Assembly: GCA_900548935.1 (NCBI GenBank) | Contig: URMR01000004.1 | Coordinates: 1 to 33,018, forward strand | Length of the DNA: 33,018 nucleotides | Direction of reading: 5' to 3' | From: an uncultured Collinsella sp. | GTDB taxonomy: Bacteria > Actinomycetota > Coriobacteriia > Coriobacteriales > Coriobacteriaceae | Position numbers and translations under genes: made by a program | Shown: positions 22,518 to 29,926 of the stretch, in pieces | How positions within the stretch are numbered: position 1 is the first letter of the stretch | Layout of the letters: the number at the start of each line of letters is the position of its first letter | Notes under the pieces: model-generated | Seen by the model: the letters and a program-made list of their open reading frames with translations, nothing else | Told to the model about the DNA's origin: nothing | Databases searched by the model: none

Positions 22518-23471
22518 CTATTGGCCGCGCACGCGGCGGGCGATGCGGTCGGAAAGCGACGCCTTGTCGGCGCGGTTCTTACCCCAAAACGCGCAGGCCA
22601 CCATGCCGGGACCCACGTGCGAGCCGATGGTGGGACCCACGGAGCTGCGAATGATCGTGACGTCGGCGCAACCCTCCTCCTTGCGGATGGCAGCTTCGAG
22701 CCAGTCACCGTCCTTTTCGGCATCGGCAGTCATAATGGCGATGGGCATGGTGCGATCGGGCACATAGTTCTCGCGGAACGACTTGAGGATGGACTTGAGC
22801 GCCTTCTTGCGGCCGCGGTTGACGCCGATCAGCGACAGCGAGCCGGCCAGGTCGTAGGAGAGCTCGGGCTTGACGTCGAGCTTTGCCGTGAGCTGCGCCG
22901 CCGCGGGAGGAATGCGGCCGCCGGCAGCCAGTGCGTCGAAGCTCTCGAGCGTAAAGTAGCCGTGCACGTAGGTTTTTGCCTCGTTTGCCCAATCGACCAG
23001 CTCCTTGGCGGTCAGTCCCGCCGAACGCTGGCGCACGGCCTCGAGCGCCAAGAGCGCGCCGGTCGCGCAGGGCAGAGCGTTGTCGACCACGTAGAGCTCA
23101 AAGTTGGGATACTCGGCGCGCACGGCATCTGCCGCCTGGCACGCGGAGTTGTAGCTCGACGACAGCGCCGAGGTAAAGCACAGGTAGACCGTGGGCGTGC
23201 CCTCTTTGGCGCACTCGGTAAAAAACTCGATATAGCGACCGAGCGACACGGCCGAGGTGGACACGCGGGCACCGGCGCGCATGCGGTCGTAGAACTCCTT
23301 AGGGCTCATGCTCGACCAGATGTCGTCTGTGCGCTCCTCGCCATCGATAATAAAGGGAAAACCCAGGATATCGACATCGAGGTTCGCGGCGACCTCGGGG
23401 CTAAAGTCGCAGCAGGTATCGACGACGATGCGGCAACGGTTCGAATGACCGGCGGATGCGGCCTTGTCCAT
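22518..23471 (-). CDS. DegV family fatty-acid-binding protein
   Basis: The 317-residue protein has the DegV two-domain layout with the N-terminal VVDTCCDFSPEVA, the lipid-contact loop RVSTSAVSLGRYIEFF, LCFTSALSSSYNSAC and the C-terminal GPTIGSHVGPGMVACAF. DegV/FakB proteins present fatty acids to the kinase FakA for phosphorylation and use in phospholipid synthesis. No FakA gene is in the window. ATG at 23471 follows AAGGAG by 8 bases. The TTG at 23474 is an alternative start. It lies downstream of a terminator, so it has its own promoter region in a short gap. Confidence 0.9.
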   Translation of the reverse strand: MDKAASAGHSNRCRIVVDTCCDFSPEVAANLDVDILGFPFIIDGEERTDDIWSSMSPKEFYDRMRAGARVSTSAVSLGRYIEFFTECAKEGTPTVYLCFTSALSSSYNSACQAADAVRAEYPNFELYVVDNALPCATGALLALEAVRQRSAGLTAKELVDWANEAKTYVHGYFTLESFDALAAGGRIPPAAAQLTAKLDVKPELSYDLAGSLSLIGVNRGRKKALKSILKSFRENYVPDRTMPIAIMTADAEKDGDWLEAAIRKEEGCADVTIIRSSVGPTIGSHVGPGMVACAFWGKNRADKASLSDRIARRVRGQ

Positions 23472-23489
23472 CAAAGCGACTCCTTACGT

Positions 23490-23521
23490 AAAAAGGCGGC
23501 CACCCGCATGGGATGGCCGCC
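23490..23521 (-). terminator. Rho-independent terminator of hpf
   Basis: GGCGGCCA (23495-23502) and TGGCCGCC (23514-23521) with an inner CCC/GGG extension form the stem. The minus strand then reads TTTTT. It lies between the hpf stop at 23551 and the degV start. Confidence 0.93.
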
Positions 23522-23550
23522 AACCGTTAACTCATGCAAGTTAACGTATT

Positions 23551-24135
23551 TTACTCGTCAAGTGTTTCGATGCGGGGCTTGATGATGCCATATCCACCAT
23601 TCTTACGGTGATACACCACATTGATGAGACCAGTCGTCGCGTTCTCGAACACGTAGAAGTCGTGGCCGAGCAGATCGGTCTGCACCAGCGCCTGCTCCTC
23701 AGTCATCGGAGTGACATCGATGACCTTCTCGCGGACGAGCAGGTCGTCGTCCTCCTTGGGCAGCAGCAGGTCGGCCAGATCCTCAACGCGCTCGACCGGT
23801 GCGACATCCGCGGCGCTGGCACCGCCCTGGCGGTTGTCCACGACCTTGGTCTTGAACTTGCGCAGCTGGCGGGTGACCTTATCGGCGGAGAGGTCGATAG
23901 CGGCGTACATATCTGCACCGTGCTCGGCAACGCGAATCACCGAACCGCGGGCACGAACCGTAACCTCGACGATTGCCGGGTTGGGGTTCGAGGGGTTCTT
24001 CTCATAGCGAAGAACGACGTCGACTGTCATGGGCTCGATGTCGAAAACCTTGAGCGCCTCGCCGATCTTCTCATCCACATGCGCACGCAGAGCATCGGTT
24101 ACCGTCGTCTTGCGTCCAGAAACCTTGATATCCAT
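23551..24135 (-). CDS. hpf: Ribosome hibernation promoting factor, long form
   Basis: The 194-residue protein has an N-terminal S30AE/YfiA domain (MDIKVSGRKTTVTDALRAHV through KFKTKVVDNR, about residues 1-105). A variable linker leads to the C-terminal dimerisation domain (about 135-194) with DLLGHDFYVFENATTGLINV. Long HPF alone makes inactive 100S ribosome dimers during stasis. ATG at 24135 follows GGAG by 6 bases. An upstream in-frame start at 24195 would add 20 residues unlike the family. Confidence 0.95.
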   Translation of the reverse strand: MDIKVSGRKTTVTDALRAHVDEKIGEALKVFDIEPMTVDVVLRYEKNPSNPNPAIVEVTVRARGSVIRVAEHGADMYAAIDLSADKVTRQLRKFKTKVVDNRQGGASAADVAPVERVEDLADLLLPKEDDDLLVREKVIDVTPMTEEQALVQTDLLGHDFYVFENATTGLINVVYHRKNGGYGIIKPRIETLDE

Positions 24136-24256
24136 ACGTGGCTCCAATCTGCCTCGGGGACTTACTGTACTGGCTATGTACCCATTGCCGTGCATTTAAT
24201 CACCCGAATTCCCAAAGACCCGAATAACGACTGCTTGATACCGCATACCGAAGTCT

Positions 24257-24280
24257 CGCACTTTTCCGTGGCAAAGTGCG
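24257..24280. other. Perfect 8-bp hairpin upstream of hpf
   Basis: CGCACTTT (24257-24264) and AAAGTGCG (24273-24280) are exact reverse complements. The gap 24136-24356 otherwise holds nothing recognisable. It is presumably the hpf control region. Confidence 0.45.
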
Positions 24281-24356
24281 CTATAGGAAGGCATCGGCGG
24301 AGTTGGTTTTTCTCCTGGAAATTAGCTTTGACCTGCTGGTTTTATCAAAATAGAAA

Positions 24357-24387
24357 AGCCGGGCTCCCCTATTGGGGAGACCCGGCT
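24357..24387 (-). terminator. Terminator of the solute-binding lipoprotein gene
   Basis: AGCCGGGCTCCCC (24357-24369) pairs with GGGGAGACCCGGCT (24374-24387) with one bulged base. On the minus strand it exits into TTTTCTATTTTG. It lies 65 bases beyond the stop at 24453. Confidence 0.9.
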
Positions 24388-24452
24388 ATGCGTGTTGAAA
24401 CCGTGAAGAAGCGCCTTGTTCGGTGTACGGCAGGCGCCACCCCTAGCAATAA

Positions 24453-25445
24453 CTAGCTATTGAGCTTGTTGATGTCATCGTCGGTGATGGCGCCCTCCTG
24501 GCTAGACGACGGATTGTCGCCGTTGTTATCGGAGGCGTCGCCATCGGAGGACTCGGTCTCGTTGGAAGTGGAGTCGGATGCCTGCACATTGGCCCCCGAA
24601 ACAGTCTTGGCGGTAAGGCCATAGGGCATTTGGCCGTACCAGACGCAGTGGACCGCCTCGAGCGTGCCGTCGACCGTGATGCCGTCGAGGGCATCGCTCA
24701 CGGCACGGCACAGCTCATCGTTAGAGCTAAGGCCTGCGACGCCAAGCGTCGAGGGCGTCTCGAGCGCGCCGACATAGGAGATCCGGCTCATCAGGCGCGC
24801 GAGGTAACCACCGGCCGTGGAATCACAGATCACGTAATCGACCTCGCCAGACTCGAGTGCCTCGAAGCACTCGTTGATGTTGGAGAAGGTCTTTTGGTTG
24901 GCCGTGATGCTCTGCTTGGCGAGCGCTTCCTGCGAGGCCGAAGAGGTCTGGACGCCCAAGGTAGCAGTGTTGAGCGTGTCGGTGGAGACACTCGGGGGCT
25001 CTCCGTCACTGCTCTTGCCGAATACGGCGGGGGCGTCGTACAGACAGGTGCCAAGCGAGCTGATATCGCCGTCCGTAGACCTGACGTCACCAATGAAGAT
25101 GTCGGCCTTTTTATCGCTGAGCGCGGAATCGGCCGTGGACGCATCGACAAAGGCAACCTTGAGACCCATGCGACATGCGAGGGCACGAGCGGCATCGACC
25201 GCATAACCCGTGAGGTTTCCGTCGGCATCCTGCATGGCTTGCGGGGCATCGGACGTATCGAGAGCGACCGTCAGGGTTCCCGGCGTGACCAGGGCATCGT
25301 CCGATACCGTGGGGGTAACGGTCTCGCGCTCGATCTGGTCGATCGTGGGCGTCGTGAACGTGGACAGTGGATTGAACGCGCATCCACTCAGGCCCAAAAC
25401 GGCAATGACCACCGCGGTCCCAGCGCCTAACCGAGCCGCATGCAT
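24453..25445 (-). CDS. Solute-binding lipoprotein, amino-acid-type ABC transporter
   Basis: The protein of about 330 residues carries a lipoprotein signal (hydrophobic TAVVIAVLGLSGC, lipobox LSGC) near its N-terminus and so is anchored outside the membrane. The mature part resembles family 3 solute-binding proteins, with GTLTVALDTSDAPQ, GNLTGYAVDAARALACRMGLKV and a YVICDSTAGGYL region near the end. A Ser/Asp-rich low-complexity tail follows. No permease or ATPase gene adjoins it, so the partner is elsewhere or it is a sensor. ATG at 25445 (GAGGGG, 7 bases upstream) is preferred. ATG at 25463 and a longer in-frame start at 25601 are possible. Confidence 0.78.
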   Translation of the reverse strand: MHAARLGAGTAVVIAVLGLSGCAFNPLSTFTTPTIDQIERETVTPTVSDDALVTPGTLTVALDTSDAPQAMQDADGNLTGYAVDAARALACRMGLKVAFVDASTADSALSDKKADIFIGDVRSTDGDISSLGTCLYDAPAVFGKSSDGEPPSVSTDTLNTATLGVQTSSASQEALAKQSITANQKTFSNINECFEALESGEVDYVICDSTAGGYLARLMSRISYVGALETPSTLGVAGLSSNDELCRAVSDALDGITVDGTLEAVHCVWYGQMPYGLTAKTVSGANVQASDSTSNETESSDGDASDNNGDNPSSSQEGAITDDDINKLNS

Positions 25446-25463
25446 CAAGCTGCCCCTCACCAT

Positions 25464-25788
25464 GTCCGCTACCCTGCCTTCTGTGTCGTATACGATCCGT
25501 GCCCTGCACGGAATATCGGGTTGTTCCCACCAGCTGACCTGGTATTTGACCCCACACTTGCGCACCGGGGTGTTTGCTCGGGAGGCCGCAGCCACCTTCA
25601 CGACTGGCCCGCTCGCCCGCGAGGCGGTATTGCCTCAAAGAAAGTAGAACGGACGGTGCGGCTTACATCTAGGACGCGCCATGATCGCGCCGCGCGCACG
25701 CGGTCGCTTACGTGGATCCCTTTGACCGCGTCTGTCTTGGACTAGGATGGACATTTCGTCCGTCCGCAACCACAGCCTGGCAGGAACG
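25464..25788 (-). other. Long untranslated leader of the lipoprotein gene
   Basis: A candidate promoter at 25795-25823 leaves about 325 to 345 bases before the lipoprotein start. The stretch is GC-rich with several short inverted segments and no recognised riboswitch class. Part of it is open in the lipoprotein frame up to 25601. I see no independent gene in it. Confidence 0.4.
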
Positions 25789-25794
25789 TAGCGC

Positions 25795-25823
25795 ATTATA
25801 GCTAAGTTCAAGCTATAGTTTAA
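25795..25823 (-). promoter_or_regulatory. Promoter with embedded palindrome
   Basis: On the minus strand TTAAAC, a 17-base spacer and TATAAT fit a strong sigma-70-type promoter. The region also contains TATAGCT-N7-AGCTATA, a palindrome spanning spacer and -10, which could be an operator. It points toward the lipoprotein gene. Confidence 0.7.
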
Positions 25824-25921
25824 GGTTAGGGACGTTATTCGCATCGCGAGCACAGATTTCGCAGGTCGGGGCGGGCCGCACGCGCTCTGATTGAGCCCGT
25901 CGCTCCCCATGGAGAGCCCCG

Positions 25922-25943
25922 ACGCGCCCGTCTTGGGGCGCGT
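25922..25943. other. GC-rich perfect hairpin next to the left inverted-repeat arm
   Basis: ACGCGCCC (25922-25929) and GGGCGCGT (25936-25943) pair around GTCTTG. No T-run follows in either orientation. Confidence 0.5.
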
Positions 25944-26159
25944 GGCCAAAAAATAGCAAATATGAGTACTGTTATCAAATTAGTGGCAGGAATTTTTGGC
26001 TCTGCAAACAGTTTTCACGCTCTATAACGTCAGATTAATGCCAAGATATTCCACATTTGTTTAATATTTTTCCAATTTACGTCATCTTCCAGTCCCAAAA
26101 TCCCTGAATTTGCTGTTACTGAATTTGTAGCAGTACTCATATTTGCTATATTTTGGCCA
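25943..26159. repeat. 29-bp inverted repeats flanking about 160 bp of non-coding DNA
   Basis: The left arm starts TGGCCAAAAAATAGCAAATA (25943-25971). The right arm (26131-26159) is its reverse complement at 28 of 29 positions. Weaker matches extend inward. The AT-rich interior carries no open frame. This resembles a small transposable element (MITE-like), a paired regulatory element or an invertible segment. No transposase or recombinase is nearby. Confidence 0.8.
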
Positions 26160-26193
26160 GAGCATATATCCAACCCCCTGTTTCAGAGCATTG

Positions 26194-27306
26194 TTAGGCA
26201 GGTTTAAGCCCAAAACACGCCCGAAGCGTGTTAAATAGCGCCTCTTGTTTCTTTCTGCAAGCGTCAACACGGTTGCGATATCGTTTGCCCATGCGTTGGT
26301 ATATGCGCCATGCGAGTGCCTCTAACGCCTCCATGTCACAGAGCATCTCGTTGTTGACTGTCGCGACCTCGATCCCCATGGATGCCAAACCCGTATTGCG
26401 TTTTTCATCGTGAATGCGCCCGCCGCGAGACGAATGGCCCTGCTCACCGTTGTATTCCAGGTCAAACCGAGCTGCTTCCTGATAGGCATCGCAAACCGCA
26501 TACGGCATCCCCGAGATCGCCTGCGCACGGTCGTTGAACTCGATCTTGCGGTCGGTCTTAAAGGGACCGCAAGCAAATCCGCCATAGGAAAACGGAAGCG
26601 AAAACAGAGCGAGCATGATGCACTCCATGGGTGAGCGCAGGTTTTCTGACAGGTAGGGACACAGGCGCAGCAGCTGTTTGGCCACATTCCCCTTGCATGT
26701 CGCAAGGTAATCTGCCAGGCGACCGGGTGTCAGCACGGGCTCGACCTCAAAGTAACCGACATCTGGCGGCTGGTCTTTGTCCTTTGCCAATTTGTTTACG
26801 ACAGGCGATGTGTAGGGAGGTAGATACTGCCCGCGATCGCTCAGCGAAATCTTGGAACACAGCTCCTGTGCCAGGGCAAATGCCTGGATACAGCCGACTT
26901 CGCGCGCAACGGCTACGCAGAGGGCCTCGGGAGACAAGCTGTACACCCCCGGCTCCACCTCCAGAATCGAACCAACCGGCAGTCCTGCAGAACAAACGGA
27001 CCAGCTTGCACCAGGCATGCGGCGACGCTGCTTTGCAGACCCCACCAGTAGACACAGGTCTTCTTGGACCTCGCCGCTCACGGCCCCGATCCGCACCAAA
27101 TCGGGAAGATAGATGTCCTCGGCCGAGGGCGACGATGCGTGCAGCACACTGTGCTCTTCATCGGGATCGAGGTCCCTCCAGCTGATGTAACCCATTTGCC
27201 GGCGCTCGGCGCGCATCATGCGCAGCGCCGAGACACCCGTCAGAATTACGGAAGCAGCCAGCTGCTCGCTTGCAGGCTTGCCACGCTGCCCGATCTTTAT
27301 TTCCAT
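26194..27306 (-). CDS. Uncharacterised protein with putative Vsr/DUF559-like nuclease fold
   Basis: I cannot name this 370-residue protein. Its C-terminal third resembles small restriction-endonuclease-like domains: FDLEYNGEQGH, then RIHDEKRNTGLASMGIEVAT. That order of acidic residue, histidine and Lys/Arg is typical of DUF559/Vsr-like folds, often found in AbiEi-type proteins. The N-terminal half (SPSAEDIYLPDLVRIG and following) has no motif I can assign. ATG at 27306 follows AGGGGTGG, 11 bases after the comF stop, so it is the last gene of the tmk-holB-ricT-comF group. A 29-bp inverted repeat lies beyond its 3' end. Confidence 0.65.
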   Translation of the reverse strand: MEIKIGQRGKPASEQLAASVILTGVSALRMMRAERRQMGYISWRDLDPDEEHSVLHASSPSAEDIYLPDLVRIGAVSGEVQEDLCLLVGSAKQRRRMPGASWSVCSAGLPVGSILEVEPGVYSLSPEALCVAVAREVGCIQAFALAQELCSKISLSDRGQYLPPYTSPVVNKLAKDKDQPPDVGYFEVEPVLTPGRLADYLATCKGNVAKQLLRLCPYLSENLRSPMECIMLALFSLPFSYGGFACGPFKTDRKIEFNDRAQAISGMPYAVCDAYQEAARFDLEYNGEQGHSSRGGRIHDEKRNTGLASMGIEVATVNNEMLCDMEALEALAWRIYQRMGKRYRNRVDACRKKQEALFNTLRACFGLKPA

Positions 27307-27317
27307 CTGAACCACCC

Positions 27318-28124
27318 CTACCAAACGCGTGCGATAGCGAGGCCATCGACTGCCGCGGCGCCGGCACGCTTGAGCTCTGCCGAGGCCGCCGCCATGGTCG
27401 CACCCGTGGTAATGACATCGTCGATGAGCAGCAAACGACAGCCGCGCACATCCTCAACCGTCTCGTACATGCCCCGGGCATGCTCCCGACGCTCATCGCG
27501 ACCGAGCTCGCGCTGGTCACCGTGGCCGTATTTGACCAGGGCGTCCAGCAACGGCACACCCGAAAGATCGCAAAACGAGCGCGCGATTGCTTCCATGTGA
27601 TCGAATCCACGCCGCCGAAACGCCGCCGCAGTCGCGGGCACAAATACCACTGCGTCGACACCGGACAGCACGCCGCCGTAGCGATTGGGGGCTGCCACCT
27701 GGGCATGTAAGACGGTGTCGTAGAGTAGCTCCGCCAGATACGGTGCCAGGCGGCGCTCGCCCGCATCCTTGTACGCCTTGATGATGCGCGGCAGCGGATG
27801 TGCGTAGACGGCACATGCCAGACAGCGATCGAGTGCCTCGGCCATTGCCGAGGACGCCCCCTCGACCGAGCACTCGGTGCACAGCAAATCCCCAAACGGG
27901 GCGCCGCATCGGATGCAGCTATGGCACGGATCGATGAGCACGAGCGATGCCAGACAATCCTGGCAGATCAACGCACCGGAACGCTCGCAGCCGGCGCATC
28001 GCGTGGGCGACAACGCCTCAAGTGCCTCGTACGTCGCGCGCTCGGCAAGCGGTAGCAATTCGTCCGCAAACGGTAGGGTGCCTGCACCCTGCAAGCGACT
28101 CAACACATTCAAATGCCTCTTCAT
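27318..28124 (-). CDS. comF: ComF-family phosphoribosyltransferase-like protein
   Basis: The 268-residue protein has an N-terminal zinc-ribbon segment with two CxxC pairs (CAGCERSGALICQDC, then CIRCGAPFGDLLCTEC). A C-terminal type I phosphoribosyltransferase domain follows, with the PRPP loop LLLIDDVITTGATMAAA. ComF proteins take part in DNA uptake in naturally competent bacteria, though orthologues are common in species not known to be competent. The Shine-Dalgarno region lies inside the 3' arm of a hairpin (28128-28163). It follows ricT by 101 bases on the same strand. Confidence 0.9.
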   Translation of the reverse strand: MKRHLNVLSRLQGAGTLPFADELLPLAERATYEALEALSPTRCAGCERSGALICQDCLASLVLIDPCHSCIRCGAPFGDLLCTECSVEGASSAMAEALDRCLACAVYAHPLPRIIKAYKDAGERRLAPYLAELLYDTVLHAQVAAPNRYGGVLSGVDAVVFVPATAAAFRRRGFDHMEAIARSFCDLSGVPLLDALVKYGHGDQRELGRDERREHARGMYETVEDVRGCRLLLIDDVITTGATMAAASAELKRAGAAAVDGLAIARVW

Positions 28125-28127
28125 GAC

Positions 28128-28163
28128 ACAACCCTCCCTACGCGAAGGCGAAGGGAGGGTTGT
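28128..28163 (-). promoter_or_regulatory. Hairpin masking the comF ribosome binding site
   Basis: ACAACCCTCCCT (28128-28139) and AGGGAGGGTTGT (28152-28163) form a perfect 12-bp stem with a 12-base loop. On the minus strand the arm next to the start codon contains AGGGAGGG, the only candidate Shine-Dalgarno for the ATG at 28124. No T-run follows, so translational control is more likely than termination. Confidence 0.75.
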
Positions 28164-28225
28164 CGGTGTAGAGCCATGATACCCAGAGGTGCTAGGGTCA
28201 GGCGAGTCACATCCGCTTACGGACG

Positions 28226-29926
28226 TTATTCGCCGGCAGGCGGTTGCGGTGCGGACGAGGTGTGAGTCGAGCCTTCACCACCGTCCTGGCGCGGCTTGCG
28301 GGAGCGACGGCGACGGCGACGCTTTTGACCCTGGTCGGTCGAGCCCTCGCCACCGCGATCCTCACGCGGTTCGCGCTCGTCGCGAGTACCGCCGCGCGAA
28401 GCCTTGGCGGCAGCTCCTCCGCCGTCTCCAGGGCGACGGCGCGTGACCTTGACTTCACCGTCCGAAACCTGATCGGCCACGGAAGGAACCGAGGGCTTCT
28501 GCTGCGTGCCCGAGGAATGGCGACGGCGCGGACGCGGCACGCGCTCCTCCTCGCCACGCGGCTTGCCGTCCTTGTCGGCAGGCGCGTCGGAAGCCGAGGC
28601 GCCCTTGGGAGCGGCACCGGCTTCGCGAGCGGCTGCGGCGCGGAAGACGTCCTCGCGCTCCTCGCTCGACAGGTGACGGCGGCGACGGCGCGTGGGGTTC
28701 ATGCCACCGCCGCGATTCTGCTGCTGGGGCTGCTGAGCCTCACGCTCGCGGGAAGCGTTCTTGCCTGCATCTGCAGCCTCGCCGGCATCGCCCGAGCCCG
28801 CGCGCTTGCGACGACGACGGCCACCGGCGGCCTCCTCGGCGTCGGGTGCCTCGGCCTTGCCGCGGCCCTTTCCGCGGCCACGACCCTCGCCCTGGCCCTG
28901 ACCGGAGCGAGCATCGGATTCGGCATCGCGACGACGGCGCTTGGGCATCGACGTGCCGGCCAGACGGTCGGCGCTCGACAGGCCATCGCCCACGTCGACG
29001 CCGTTCTCGCGATCGAGTTCCATGAGCGCCAGGCGCATCTCGGGCGATTCGATGCGCTCGAGCACGTCGCGCGTCACGCAGTCGGGGCGGCAACTGCAGC
29101 CCTGCTCGGCGGCCTTCTTTTTGCAGCCCTCCGAGCACGTCATATCAGCCAGGTTGACCTTAAAGACTTTGCCGTTCTCCAGGCGCAGCACCAGCTGCTC
29201 ACGCGGCGTGTCATATTCCTGGATACGCGCCTTGCCAAGCGGCGTATCGATGAGCGTCTTCTTTTTGGGCGCACGGCTCTTAAAGTCCTTGTACGCCTCG
29301 AACTCATAACGCAGGCAGCACATCAGGCGGCCGCAAACGCCGCTGATCTTGGACGAGTTGAGCGGCAGGTCCTGCTCTTTTGCCATGCGGATCGAGACGG
29401 GCTCAAACTGTCCGCCAAAGCGCGTGCAGCAGAGCTCCTGTCCGCATTGGGCATAGCCGCCCACCAGACGGGTCTCGTCGCGCACACCGATCTGGCGCAT
29501 GTCGACGCGAATGTGAAGCGTCGAGGACAGATCCTTGACGAGCTGACGAAAATCGACGCGCTCCTCGGCCGCAAAGTAAAACACGGCCTTCTCGCCGCCA
29601 AACAGGTACTCGACGCCGACCGGCTTCATCTCGAGGTCGAGCTCTTTGACCAGACGGCGGAAATCGACCATCGCCTCATCGCCCTGGATGGCCAGGTCGT
29701 CGGCAAGCTGTAGGTCGATGTCGCTCGCCACGCGCAGCACAGGCTTGAGCGGCTGGCCGATCTCGTCCTGCGGCACCTCGAAGGGATCGGCCGTGACCAG
29801 GCCGATCTCGGTTCCGCGCTCGGTGGAACAAATGGCATAATCGGCCTCGAGGATATCCAGATCCTGCGGGTCGAACCACAGGTCGCGCGAGGCGTAGGTA
29901 AACTTAACGGGTACAACTAACGGCAT
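28226..29926 (-). CDS. ricT: PSP1-domain protein RicT (YaaT) with long Arg-rich tail
   Basis: The 566-residue protein has an N-terminal PSP1 domain (about residues 1-270) with the cysteine motifs CGQELCC and VCGRLMCC. A further cluster TCSEGCKKK and CSCRPDC lies near residues 280-300. In Bacillus RicT joins RicA and RicF in an Fe-S complex that steers RNase Y. RicT there is about 275 residues, so this version carries an extra tail of about 250 residues. That tail is rich in Arg, Gly, Lys and acidic residues (for example MPKRRRRDAE, MNPTRRRRRHLSSEE and the terminal RRRRRRSRK) and appears disordered. Its start overlaps the holB end by 10 bases. Confidence 0.9.
   Translation of the reverse strand: MPLVVPVKFTYASRDLWFDPQDLDILEADYAICSTERGTEIGLVTADPFEVPQDEIGQPLKPVLRVASDIDLQLADDLAIQGDEAMVDFRRLVKELDLEMKPVGVEYLFGGEKAVFYFAAEERVDFRQLVKDLSSTLHIRVDMRQIGVRDETRLVGGYAQCGQELCCTRFGGQFEPVSIRMAKEQDLPLNSSKISGVCGRLMCCLRYEFEAYKDFKSRAPKKKTLIDTPLGKARIQEYDTPREQLVLRLENGKVFKVNLADMTCSEGCKKKAAEQGCSCRPDCVTRDVLERIESPEMRLALMELDRENGVDVGDGLSSADRLAGTSMPKRRRRDAESDARSGQGQGEGRGRGKGRGKAEAPDAEEAAGGRRRRKRAGSGDAGEAADAGKNASREREAQQPQQQNRGGGMNPTRRRRRHLSSEEREDVFRAAAAREAGAAPKGASASDAPADKDGKPRGEEERVPRPRRRHSSGTQQKPSVPSVADQVSDGEVKVTRRRPGDGGGAAAKASRGGTRDEREPREDRGGEGSTDQGQKRRRRRRSRKPRQDGGEGSTHTSSAPQPPAGE

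Noticed and set aside
25500..25560. Weak resemblance of the lipoprotein leader to small SRP RNA (CCAGGTCAG)
   Set aside because: The conserved GGAAGGAAGCAGCC loop and the flanking pairing of SRP RNA are absent.
26082..26270. Small open frame of 62 codons overlapping the right inverted-repeat arm
   Set aside because: Most of it lies in non-coding AT-rich sequence and the rest is a shadow of the nuclease-like gene. It has no ribosome binding site or family pattern.
28244..29713. Plus-strand open frame of 489 codons
   Set aside because: It is antisense to ricT, whose PSP1 domain and cysteine motifs are clear. The translated product is an Ala/Leu/Arg-rich shadow.
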